Shown here piece after piece: positions 32,125 to 42,312 of a stretch of DNA of 64,000 nucleotides. The number at the start of each line of letters is the position of its first letter. Positions within the stretch are counted from its first letter, which is position 1. The DNA is taken from the NCBI GenBank assembly GCA_964034945.1, contig OZ035962.1, positions 29,278,943 through 29,342,942 on the forward strand, given 5' to 3'. The notes below the pieces were generated by a model that ran no database searches, had not been told where the DNA came from, and saw nothing but the letters and a program-made list of their open reading frames with translations. The translations under genes were made by a program, and so were the position numbers. Source of the stretch: Chrysopilus asiliformis. Lineage: Eukaryota > Arthropoda > Insecta > Diptera > Rhagionidae.

Positions 32125-32128
32125 CGGC

Positions 32129-32247
32129 CAATTTATTCACTAGGAGTTAAATCGCCTTAACTCCCTTAACTCACCTTTTACATGGAAAATAACACTAGCT
32201 AACTCCCTTAACTCACTAACTCGGCTTAACTCCTAGTGAATAAATTA
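32129..32247. mobile_element. 119-bp miniature inverted-repeat element
   Basis: AATTTATTCACTAGGAGTTAA (32130-32150) is the exact reverse complement of 32226-32246. Inside, TTAACTCCCTTAACTCAC recurs in direct orientation. No clear target duplication was identified. Confidence 0.75.
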
Positions 32248-32249
32248 GG

Positions 32250-33880
32250 GGTTAGTGACCAGAAGTTTCCCCCTCTCCTGTTATCTAGTGAACTTAGCCT
32301 TAGTCAATTTGATATTCCATTTGGGAATAGGTTGCCATCAAGATTTTTCCCTGACTTCAATCAACCCCAACTCTTTAAAATAAACCCCCTCTTCTGCTAG
32401 ATACTGAATCTCTCATGGAATTTTGATCCAGTGTTCACCATTAACATGCTGTCACTCGAAAAAATACTTCGGGCTACTTAAACCTGTTGCCTGTAATCGA
32501 CTTTCTCATCTCTTTAATTTTATAAACCATTTATTAATCTTGATTCGATTGTCTTTACTACGTCAGGGTGCCTGCAATATCCACTCCTCTCATCTAAAAT
32601 ACGTAATTCTAATTTTCGCGTTGCAAGAAAAAATTGCAACGCGATGAACAACTCCTAAATAACAATTCCACGAAAATGTCCCGCCACTCCATAGAATTCT
32701 TCATTCACAATTTCAAACATCTTAAAGTGAAATCAAGTTAACCATCAGTTGAGTTGACCTAAATTCGTTTGATTTAAATCAATCGATAAAATCGTATATT
32801 CATTTCTATGAATGAACCAATTTGATTTACACATGTCCAAATTTATTCCAAACATGAATACAAATAAAAATTTATTTATGACATTTTTCATAGCATAAGT
32901 GGCTGTGAAACCCGAAAAATCTTTTCGTGATAGCCTTCAAGCCTAGTTTAGCATGTGAAATAAAATAAATAAAAGCATTACATTAAAAGTGATAACATGT
33001 GTAATCTTCCGAATATTGAAAATAGTGAAGCAAATCAAAAAGGATAGAAAAAAAAAGATTTTTTTTTCTGACATTCTAGAGGCAGAGATGAAGACAGCCG
33101 ACGAATCAGATCGATGCCGGGTAGTGTAAATCTCTGGTGAAAACGAGCTTATCCAGTGACAAGGAAAGGTTCGAGTCAATAAACGGTACATACACAGGAT
33201 CAAAGGGTCACAGTGATTCCCTTTTCGGTTGTTCAACTTAGTCGAGCAAAAGTGTCAAAGTGACAAATAGAAACAGAAAATAGACGAAAGTAAAAAAAAA
33301 TCTTCGACAATGACTTTTAGCACTACTACCATTAGTAAGTTGTGTATGTTTTTTTGTTGTTTATTTTGCTTTCCGGCCGAAAATCACTTAACGCCGAAGA
33401 AAAATATCACTTCGTTTCCTCCGCCACCCTATAACTTATTCTAGTATATACAGAGGGCTAACCTAAACAAAAACACCCAAACAAACTTTACATGGTGATA
33501 TCTAATCTGCCCACACCCGGGAATAAGGAAGAAAGGGCTAATGACTTTTTTCGGGATCTGTTTGCGTTTAACTTCGTTTTCCTTGGCTGTAGCAAACTTA
33601 AGAGATCCTTGTCCCGGATATATTGCGAATATCGTTTGGTTGAAATAAAAAACATTGTCATTTTTTTGCCTTTATGTAGGAGAAAAAAAAACCATCGCAC
33701 GAGCACACAACATCAATATTAAGTTTATTGGATTTTGCTTCAAAAGCAATGAAGGAAAATCCTCTCATAGCTTCAAGCAAAAAACTTTTTTTTTTCTAAC
33801 CAACCTGGACCTATCAGTGACCTCGAGTGTCGAAATAAATTAAACAGAATATTATTTTTGACTTTTGACACTAAAAATTT
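32250..33880. other. Unassigned AT-rich sequence
   Basis: No exon, element end or array recognised. Opposite frames of 72 and 76 codons overlap at 33488-33722, and a 97-codon reverse frame lies at 32943-33236; none has a recognisable motif. Confidence 0.4.
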
Positions 33881-33882
33881 GT

Positions 33883-33945
33883 TAGAGGCTGTCCATAAAA
33901 TACATCACAATAATTTCATGTTCTCCGGATCTCCCCCCCCCCCTT
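33883..33945. mobile_element. Left end of the small GGCTGTCC MITE family
   Basis: GAGGCTGTCCATAAAATACA followed by TCACAATAAT and CTCCGGATCTCC matches the left end of the element at 62140 (GGGCTGTCGATAGAATACGT, CACGATAAT, TCCGGAATCTCC). The microsatellite begins where the C-rich part starts, so it probably grew from this element. The right end was not found. Confidence 0.5.
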
Positions 33946-34262
33946 CTCACTCTCTCTCACTCTCTCTCATTCTCTCTCACTCTTTCTCACTCTCTCTCTC
34001 ACTCTCTCTCACTCTCTCTCACTCTCTCTCACTCTCTCTCACTCTCTCTCACTCTCTCTCATTCTCTCTCACTCTTTCTCACTCTTTCTCACTCTCTCTC
34101 TCACTCTCTCTCACTCTCTCTCACTCTCTCTCACTCTCTCTCACTCTCTCTCACTCTCTCTCACTCTCTCTCAGTCTCTCTCAGTCTCTCTCACTCTCTC
34201 TCACTCTCTCTCACTCTCTCTCACTCTCTCTCACTCTCTCACACTCTCTATCACTCTCTCTT
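33946..34262 (+). repeat. TCACTCTC microsatellite, about 315 bases
   Basis: Near-uniform 8-base units TCACTCTC with scattered TCATTCTC, TCTTTCTC and TCAGTCTC variants run for about 315 bases. The 162-codon open frame across it encodes only a Ser-Leu-Thr-His repeat and is not a gene. Confidence 0.95.
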
Positions 34263-34264
34263 CA

Positions 34265-35570
34265 CCCCATCGTTGCTCTATTCGAGTTTTTAACCACAGA
34301 ATTTTTCCCCATAAGTTCTTTGACGTATGCTTTTTTCAATGTTTAAATAACTTCTAAGAGTACTTTGGAAGTAGTCAAATAGTGAAACTTCCAACCTGCC
34401 CCCTCGCGTTCCCTTCAAAATTCAAGCCATGTTCATCAAAAAAAATCCGTCCACAGTAGATAAATGAAAATTTTACAAAACTGCTCCCAAGGAAACTAAA
34501 CAATTTTTACACTTTACTCAGCTTTACTAGAAAATAGATGAATGCATAAAGTTTTCTGTACAGTAAAGGAAATAATACTAATAATTCATAAGAATCACAA
34601 AACGTGAATTTTTTTTTCAGAAATAAACATGAATAACAAACACTAAATCCTTGTTACAATCTCTGAAAAGTTTATAAGCCCTCAGGTGTTATTTGAAAAG
34701 AAATTTACTAGCTTCTTGCCATATAAATATCAGCTTTGAATGAAGACCTTAAAAATATTTTTCGCAATTTCAAACATTTATTTTTCGATTAAATACGTTG
34801 CACAATTTTATATAAAATACCTATTTGCAATGGAACCTCAGCTTGTAAGCAAAGTTTGTAAAAAAAAAGTTTTTTTTCACAAAGTAAAAAAGTTTATTTT
34901 TTATAAAGTTCAGTTTGTAAAAAAAAGGAACGGATTATTTTAAGAAACCGATGTATGTAATCGTGAAAATCATTTCAACGTCTTATGTGACATGAGAACA
35001 TTATTTTTGACGAATTGAGCCGACGGGTGTCAGATTTGCCTGAAAAATTGCGTGGGGTTTAGGGTTTTTAAAAACAAAAATAAAATCAAATAAAAATTCT
35101 AGCCCGTTGGTTTTCCGGAAAACCTGTAAATTAATTTTCCGAGGGTGTCGAAACTCACTTTTTTTCAAAACGTGGTGTTTCGCGAATAGATTGTCATAGA
35201 TACATATATATTTTTAATTTTAATATAGTAAAGTACTTAAAATAATGTTCGACCGACGCGACGGTGCAGAAAAATTCCACAAAAACCGTTGTTTCTACCC
35301 ATCGATTTTCGTATATTTTTTGTTATTTTTTTTTGTGAGATGTCAAATTTAGTTACATATAACTAGACTGACCATAATTTTTCTGGGTCAATCTAGGACA
35401 GATGAGATCGGCGGGGGTGAGGATGAGGTGAATCGGAACACCAATAAAACAACAATATTTTATAGTGAGAAAAAACCATTCTTTAGAAAAAAAAAATGTT
35501 TAGACAAAAAGTGTTTAGAACGTAATTCTACATAACTCTCCCATACATCAAAATCCAATTGGAGCGAATC
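34265..35570. other. Unassigned AT-rich sequence
   Basis: No gene recognised. At 35519-35560 the text TTCTACATAACTCTCCC and ACATCAAAATCCAATTGG looks like an inverted fragment of family M1/M2. Confidence 0.45.
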
Positions 35571-35573
35571 TTT

Positions 35574-36251
35574 CTGTGGTCACAAGTTGTAAGGGCCTAA
35601 CTCGACTTTAGCCGTTTTCAATGTTTTTACAAAATCGGGTTCTCCTTCCAAAATGCTCTTAATTCCACTAACCCGTTAGTTTCTACGACCATTTTTGACC
35701 GTTATTGGCTACTACGTCAAATGGCTAAAGTCAAAAAATTTCCAAGTTGCATTTGGAAGAACGGCTAAAGTCAGATCCCATATATTTTTGTATAGACTTA
35801 ATCCACTCTTATGGGTGAGAAGCTGCATTGTTTTGATAGTTTTTGTACGTGGAATAGTGGCTTAAGTCGAGTTAGTTCATTCTTCGTTTTTGACTTTTTC
35901 GAAACGAGCAGGCTAAAGTCTGTTTTAGCCTCTTTTTCAAATCGGGGTGTAGGTTTTTAGGGGCTTAACTTGACTTTAGCCATTGATTGTAGCCATTTCT
36001 AAGACATGAAAAAGTTTTGAAAGAGTGGCTAAAGTAAAATAATCCTTAATTTCTCTGAAAATATTAAGTTTGAATAATCCAGATTAAACCAATCGTAAAA
36101 AGCTTATTTTTCATAACGTTTTGTAGTTATAGGTTTTTGAATTCGGTTTGATACCCCTTTGCCACCAACAGTTAAAATTTCATAAATATTAAAATGCCTC
36201 TCCTGAAAAATGAAGAAATTCGACTTAAGCCCTTATTACTTGTGACCACAG
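35574..36251. mobile_element. 678-bp element with CTGTGGTCACAAGT ends
   Basis: The left CTGTGGTCACAAGT and right ACTTGTGACCACAG are exact 14-base inverted repeats, extending imperfectly through TAAGGGC. The interior repeats variants of GGCTAAAGTC and GACTTTAGCC in both orientations about a dozen times, so the element is full of internal inverted repeats. No coding sequence is present. A target duplication could not be fixed. Confidence 0.72.
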
Positions 36252-38275
36252 ATTTATTTATAAACCCAATTAAACTGATTTTTCAAAATCGCATTCCATA
36301 GGGTTTTAAGGGAGAATAGTTGCTTTCAAATGAAAAAAAATGCGTCAAAATATGTTAAGATTTAGTTGTAGAAGTCGATTTTGCGAATTTTTGTTGCATA
36401 CAAACACAAACACACACACTGATATGTTGCGGATTAATCAAACTACGTCGATTTCGATGTTCCAATTGATTTTAATACCTTTCTTATAAATATTTAAGAA
36501 AGGTAAGAAATGTAAACAAAAACACTAGTCTCTTAAAGAAAAATCTTGTATATCATTTGTAACATTAACGATTTTGCGACCTTAAAACGCAGAATCAATA
36601 AATAAATTCAATTGCGTGCCGCACATATGTGTATAAAACCAATGATTATAAATATAAATTTATTAATATGAAACCCGAATATATGAAATCAATTTTTTGA
36701 GTGTATAAATTTCTAATGTAGGGTATAAAATATGCTTGACTTTACTTAGTATATTATTAATTATTTAAATCTGTGCTACATTATTTTTGGAATTAATTAT
36801 TCACAAAGTAATTTTGAATGTTTCAAATAATGGCACTCATGCTTCATTGATAAACAAATCTTTTGCAAGAACGCATTTTAGGTAGGCAACATTAAGCTTT
36901 TGGTGGATCAGTTTTTTTTAAACAATATCGAGAATCGCAAGGACACAAGAATCGCGTTTGAATAAGAAAACATTTCGAATTTTCCAAGAAATGTAAGATA
37001 TTTAAAGGAATATTGTACCTGTTCGAAATGATTGTTTCCAAAGACATCTAAATCAAAAGGAATATTCGAAAAGGATCTCGAAAAACCTTCTTTGATTTTA
37101 TCTGAATCGCATCTTTGATGTAAATCACAAAATAAATTATCAATTTTCTCATCGTATCATCATTATCGTCATCATTATTATTATTTCAATTGTGATCATC
37201 GGATTCGTCCTTCTTCTCGAGGTAGCCTTAGCATCATTATTTCTACCATAATTTTTTTTACTTATTAGACATGAACAAAAAAAATTAATCACAATAAATT
37301 CGAAAACCCATTTTTATTCTTAATTTTCATGTCTTAGATTTCTCATTTTACCCTTCAAACGAAACAATGAGTCCCTCATAGCAAAATGAACTTCGGGCCA
37401 TTCACCTTCTCCATCTTGAATATAATCTGAATGTAAAGGTTTTTATAGGGACCGTCGGGATTTACGTAATTAATCTTTCTGAGCATAATTTATTTACAAT
37501 TTTCGGTTCACTGAAATTCTATAACGAAATCATTTGCCATTCTAGTCGACTTAGGGACCATCATGTCATATCACTGACAATCAAAAATCGTACTTTTGAA
37601 TGTTGGTGTCAGTGTAACCAGCATCATTAAGTATCTGTCTAGAAGCTTTCCCAAACATATATTAAACTTTAGGATATAATACCGTTTTGTGCAGTTTTCT
37701 CTAATTACCATTATTGATTTTACCATAAAACTCACTGCATCACTCCATGACGGCATTAATTTGTTAGAATCGCAATCAAAAGTTATACGGGAGTCCTGAA
37801 AAATAAAGACATAATTTTGCTACAATGGGAAAGAAAAGGACAAGGAAAACCTTTTGCGGGTACAAAAATTAAAGAAGTGAAAATCGAACTCATGGTGAAT
37901 ATAATGCAACGTTCATTTGTCCTAATAACTAAAGTTACCATTTTTTTATTCTTTGAGCTCGATAAAGTTCATAATTAATAATTTTTCACTTTAATCATTT
38001 CTCTAAGAGTTTATATCTTTAAGTACCAGCCAATGTACTTTAATTGCTATTCTAGATGCTGTAAAAACTTGTCTGGTAAATTGTGAAGGTTCATTTTTTA
38101 ACATTTTTTTTTATTTCGTTGTTTCAATGTTATAAAGTAGATGAGGAACAAAAGGAGTTTTAAAAAAACACGACCAGGAGAAAATAACAATAAGAAGCGA
38201 GTAAACGCTAAGAAGTTTTTAAAATAAATAATTTCCACTTTTCGAAAGAGTTTTTTTTTCTGAATTCTAAATTAA
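36252..38275. other. Unassigned AT-rich sequence with a short hairpin
   Basis: An 11-base-arm hairpin, TACCTTTCTTA/TAAGAAAGGTA, lies at 36476-36505. A trinucleotide-like ATC run (CATCATTATCGTCATCATT) lies near 37157. No exon recognised. Confidence 0.45.
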
Positions 38276-38279
38276 ACAT

Positions 38280-38991
38280 AAGAAATGCTATAATCGTCAA
38301 ATACTCTATATGATGACAGACAAAATGTTTATTTAAAAAATCCATTTATGTGGCATTGGAGGAAAGGATTGATCCGATTGGATTTTGATGTATGGAACGG
38401 TTATGTAAAATTATATTCTAAACAGATTTTATTGAATCTGTTAAATTATATTAAAAAGATTCAATAAATTGTTCAATACGTCTCACCGTTTTCGAAAAAA
38501 TAAAAAAATAGTATTAAATTTGTATTGAAGAAGGGGCGGGGGGGGGGGGAGAGAGAGAGAGAGTGGTTCAACTGAATTTTGATGTGTAGATAAGTTATGT
38601 AAAATCATGTTCTAAACACATTTTATCTTTATAAATTTTCCAATGAGACTCACCGTTTTCGAGAAAATTGCAAAAAACTCTTTCGTTTATATACGGAAGG
38701 GAGAAAGGAATAGTCCAATTTTGCCTGTTCAAGAACGTAGCCTAGCCATTTACGAGAATCGTAACTATACAAAATTTCAAGTCTCTAGCTCAATCCTTTC
38801 GAGCGTTATAGTTTTCACGGACGGACAGACAAACGGACAGGCAGACGGACAGACATGCGGAAATCAAAATCTTTGTCATCCCAATCACCCTGGTGTAGTT
38901 CATTTTTGTGTCCGATGATTGGTACGATGAGTTACAAACGGTATACTTAATTTAATATACTTTTATATGGTATATCATATAGAGTATAAAA
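38280..38991 (+). repeat. Mini-me-like repeat, family M2, full copy
   Basis: It starts TGCTATAATCGTCAAATACT and ATATGATGACAGACAAAATG. There are two internal rounds of a unit containing TTTTGATGTATGG/TTTGATGTGTAG, AAAT(T/C)ATATTCTAAACA and ACGTTTTCGA-like text. A G-run plus GAGAGA tract lies at 38538-38563. A GACGGACAGACAAACGGACA array runs at 38818-38855. It ends TTACAAACGGTATAC with a terminal hairpin TATACT ... AGTATAAAAA. The 91-codon frame at 38643-38918 is within the repeat and is not a gene. Confidence 0.78.
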
Positions 38992-39233
38992 ACTTGTTTT
39001 TATTGTTTTCTATTCAAAGTACATCTAAATAATCACAACTTTGTAATTATTAAATAGTGGTCACTATCCCTGAAAAGTGATTTTTAAATTAAAGAATGCC
39101 CAAAGATAAAAACAAACAAAAATTCTAAAGAATTTTCTTTAATTTTATTCCGAGATCATTAAATTTACAATAGAAAAAAAGTACTCCCTCCCAATTGACC
39201 AATGTTGGAATTTTTGTACCGTGTCCAAATGTA

Positions 39234-39505
39234 CACTCAGAAAAATGGAGGCTAACTCGACGACATACATACGGCGTAATTGGCCTCGGGCAGGCGCGCG
39301 TTCGCCTGTATGTGGGCAAGTAAAACTGAGTTGACCTGTGGCCGGAGAAATTCTGAAATTAAGCCACCAGCAGGTGAAGTAGGGCATTGGGAGCTGCAAT
39401 AGTTGACCTTAGATAGGTTAACTCTGACCGCTAGATGGCTTACAGACACCTCTGTAAGGTCAGAGTTAACCTGATAAAAAGTTGACCTGGACATTTTTCT
39501 GAGTG
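39234..39505 (-). mobile_element. 272-bp MITE with CACTCAGAAAAATG ends, copy 2
   Basis: Inverted relative to copy 1 at 7332-7603 and exactly the same length. It has the same ends and is flanked by TA at 39232-39233 and 39506-39507. Internal landmarks AGGTTAACTCTGACC and GGTCAGAGTTAACCT are conserved. Frames of 84 and 112 codons overlapping it are accidental. Confidence 0.9.
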
Positions 39506-39595
39506 TATCACGCAATTTTCCTTTATAAAGTTTAAAAATATTTGTGGGAACATTTGGAATTATGTACCATATGGTACAAAAAAGGAACAAAAACT

Positions 39596-39677
39596 CTTGG
39601 ATTTCCAGTCAAAATTCCATAACTTGTACCAAAATTCGTACCTTCGGTACTTGGTACAAGATGATTGGAAATCCAAT
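39596..39677. repeat. Two-stage stem-loop
   Basis: TTGGATTTCCA pairs with TGGAAATCCAA and, inside, ACTTGTACC pairs with GGTACAAG(A); the loop contains GTACCTTCGGTAC, itself a hairpin. A further palindrome TTGTACCATATGGTACAA-like lies just left (39561-39580). It is probably a decayed small foldback. Confidence 0.6.
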
Positions 39678-39893
39678 TGGTTTTCCAACCAATTTGATCA
39701 ATTGGGTATCGACTCCTGACAAAATGAACGGCTGAAAGGGGTGAAAGTGAACAGCAAATTATATATACAAAAATTTTAAAGTCTTCTTATTCGTTATATT
39801 ATTGAAAAAGAAAAAGAAGCAGCGCAGGAAAAACATAAGTTTTAAAAGTAAGAAAAGGGAAAGATGTTGAAAAAAAATTTTTCTCGATTAACG

Positions 39894-39958
39894 GTTTTAT
39901 CACTTATTATGATAAAATTAATAGATTAATTTTATTACTTATTATGATAAAATTAATC
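39894..39958 (+). repeat. Direct duplication of about 26 bases
   Basis: TTACTTATTATGATAAAATT (first copy TCACTTATT...) occurs twice within 65 bases, each followed by AAT. It is a simple local duplication. Confidence 0.7.
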
Positions 39959-39959
39959 T

Positions 39960-40970
39960 TGATAAGGCCACAAATACTCACAGGCCAAGAAAGAGATTCG
40001 ATAATCCTCTATTAATATTTAAAAAGATGTTTATACATTATTGACCGCCCACTAATTGACTTATACCACATTAAATTATTAATCTTTAAAGTACATAGCA
40101 TTAACTTTTTACGCAAATATTGAAATTGGTGAATTTAAACTGTCTAAACTAAATAGAATTAATATTGATCAATTGGTTCTCATCAAATATTTCCTTTTAC
40201 GAAACTAAAAGTCATTGAAATTGTGGGTTTTCTCATATTTTTTGAAAATAGCGCAAAAAAATTCATTATAATATCACAATAAAGATGATATGGCAAAACA
40301 TAACATAAGTACTTAACTAAATAACCGTATCAAATATGATGCTAAAATTTTGCAATCTCGTGTATACACCATAAAAGTTAATGTTTTGTGAATAAGAACT
40401 CACAGTTCTTCAATTTAATTCTAGTCCTCAAAGAAAACAATTAATTGTGACCTGGCAGTTTTTCGTAACAGAAAGCTTTAAGGGCATTTAGAAACATAAC
40501 AATTATGTTAATCTGGTACTTTTACTTACTTAATGATATTATAATGTAAATCATATTTTTATTGAGGAAATCCACTTTGCTTCATTTTCATTTCTACGCC
40601 ATGTCACAGAGTTAACTAGTATTTGGATACTTTTCAAGGTTCTATAAATATTGCTACTCACTAATACCATCATATCGGTAATTGTTGTATTACCTTAAAG
40701 CAACAACAATTTAATGTGAGAAACTTTCGCTGGTACCTCCTACCAATATAAAGTCGTTAGCATAGATATTACTGATTGTGATGAATCTCGTTAAAAGCCT
40801 TGAATACGCGATAAATTGATTAAACGAAAACACGTGCCTCCCCTACTCTGCTCTTCCACAAAAAACAAAATCAGTTGCTATCCCACTTTGCCAGAAAAAT
40901 CATTTGTAACGCAATTAGTCAGTGTCTAGGAACATTTGAAGAATTAGACTCATATCTCCATTGAAATTTT
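39960..40970. other. Unassigned AT-rich sequence
   Basis: No coding or repeat features recognised up to the Helitron start. Confidence 0.45.
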
Positions 40971-40972
40971 AA

Positions 40973-41459
40973 TCATTACTAATATATAAAAATGAGTTGG
41001 TGTCTGTCTGTCTGTCTGTCTGTTCCTCTTTCACGCTAAAACGGCTGAACCGATTGACTTGAAATTTAGCATGAGTGTCTGTGGTAGTTCTGGTTCCAAC
41101 ATAGGCATACGGAAAAGTTGCGCGAGGGGTGGGGGGAGTAAGGGGAATGTGATTTCGAAACTTAGTTTTTGCGCTATGTTACTCTTTCGCGGGGAAACTA
41201 CTGAACCGATTGGCCTGAAATTTGGCATAGATGTTCGTCGGGGGTCCAGCCCCAACATAGACCCATTAAAAGTAGCCCGAGGGGTAAGGGGGGGGGGAGA
41301 GGGAAGGAGGTAAAGTGATTTCGAAACTTAGTTTTTGCGCTTTGTTACTCTTTTGCGAGGAAACTACCGAGCCGATTGGCCTGAAGTTTAGCTCCAACAT
41401 AGACCATCAAAAAAAAAATTGAAAAAACTCAACCCGCCAACGACTGGTATGCAAGCTAG
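40973..41459 (+). mobile_element. Short Helitron-like element, copy 1
   Basis: It begins TCATTACTAATATATAAAAA with host base A before it and ends GCAAGCTAG with T after it. A GTCTGTCTGTCTGTCTGTC array lies at 41005-41023. CGGCTGAACCGATTGACTTG starts two rounds of a unit reading GGGGAAACTACTGAACCGAT. Text of this kind (CACGCxAAAACGGCTGAACCG) is typical of short insect Helitrons. There is no Rep or helicase. The 3' hairpin is poor, so the right end is less sure than in the copies at 49082 and 51417. Confidence 0.65.
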
Positions 41460-41472
41460 TATATATATATAG

Positions 41473-41546
41473 TGAACCTGTATGAGCCAGACTCGTATGG
41501 AAATTTTATCCGGCTTATCGAAGGTCCGACTAATACAAGTTCCACA
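41473..41546. mobile_element. Decayed pogo/Tigger-like mini element
   Basis: The left AGTGAACCTGTATGAGCC and right (reverse complement) TTGTGGAACTTGTATTAGTC are imperfect inverted ends, resembling the perfect 92-bp element at 4497-4588. A second left-type end, CAGTGAAACCTGTGTAAGCC, lies at 41935 without a visible partner. Confidence 0.4.
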
Positions 41547-41649
41547 ATAATGCAGTATTTATAACTTTTATAAGCTAAATAAGAGATTTATTGTATTTTC
41601 ATAGTAGATATTTGAACATGTTGTATTAGTACACATTTGTACTATTACT

Positions 41650-41865
41650 TTCCCTTCCCTCACACAAACGACACCATTTTTTTACAATTTTCTCAAAAAC
41701 AGTGAGTCGTATTGAAAAATTTATAGAGATAAAATGCGCTTAGAATATGATTTTACATAACCGTTCCATGCACCAAAATCCAATCGGACTAATCCTTCAC
41801 CTCCCGCAATTAAAAAAAAATGTCTGCACTCATATAGAGTATTTGACGATTGCCTGATAATTCTA
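41650..41865 (-). repeat. Mini-me-like repeat, family M2, reverse fragment
   Basis: TTTTCTCAAAAACAGTGAGT, ATTTATAGAGATAAAATGCG, TAGAATATGATTTTACATAA and CATATAGAGTATTTGACGAT appear in the reverse order of the M2 copy at 38280. Neither the array nor the terminal hairpin is included. Confidence 0.6.
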
Positions 41866-42077
41866 TTTTCTTCAAATTATTGTTCTGAAAAATATTTCAA
41901 TACGATCTATAATTTTATGGGTACAGTGAAACCTGTGTAAGCCAAAATCAGGATTACGTCCTATCTGTAAAATACGTCCCGGCAATTTTAGGCTTTTTGG
42001 ACCCCCTTTCGTGGCAATTTATCGGGATTTTGAGTATGTTATTTAATACCACCGTCACACTACCGCAGGTCATTTAA

Positions 42078-42308
42078 CCCTCTAGCCGGAATGTTCGACA
42101 AAAGGCGGGCTTCAGGGAATTCGCTTGGTTATAACGGGTAACAATTTTAATCGCCGGAAATGGCCGGAACGTGTTACACTGACTTTTGTAAGTTATCGCT
42201 TTACATGCTGAAAAAAATGTAGGATTGTACGTTGTCTTGGTTACGGTCTGTCGCAAGTTAAAAGTCATATTTTGGTGAAATTTTTGGTAAAATATTCCGG
42301 TTAGAGGG
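42078..42308. mobile_element. 231-bp piggyBac-like MITE, copy 1
   Basis: TTAA at 42074-42077 and 42309-42312 flanks ends CCCTCTAGCCGGAAT and ATTCCGGTTAGAGGG, 15-base inverted repeats with one mismatch. CCC...GGG ends after TTAA are typical of piggyBac. A second copy of 230 bp, in the same orientation and closely similar throughout, lies at 59923-60152. It is non-coding. Confidence 0.9.
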
Positions 42309-42312
42309 TTAA

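Noticed and set aside
33160..33190. tRNA-like B-box motif GGTTCGAGTC
   Set aside because: No cloverleaf could be drawn around it and no A-box at the right distance.
33858..34346. 162-codon open frame rich in Ser, Leu, Thr and His
   Set aside because: It is the translation of the TCACTCTC microsatellite, which is open in several frames.
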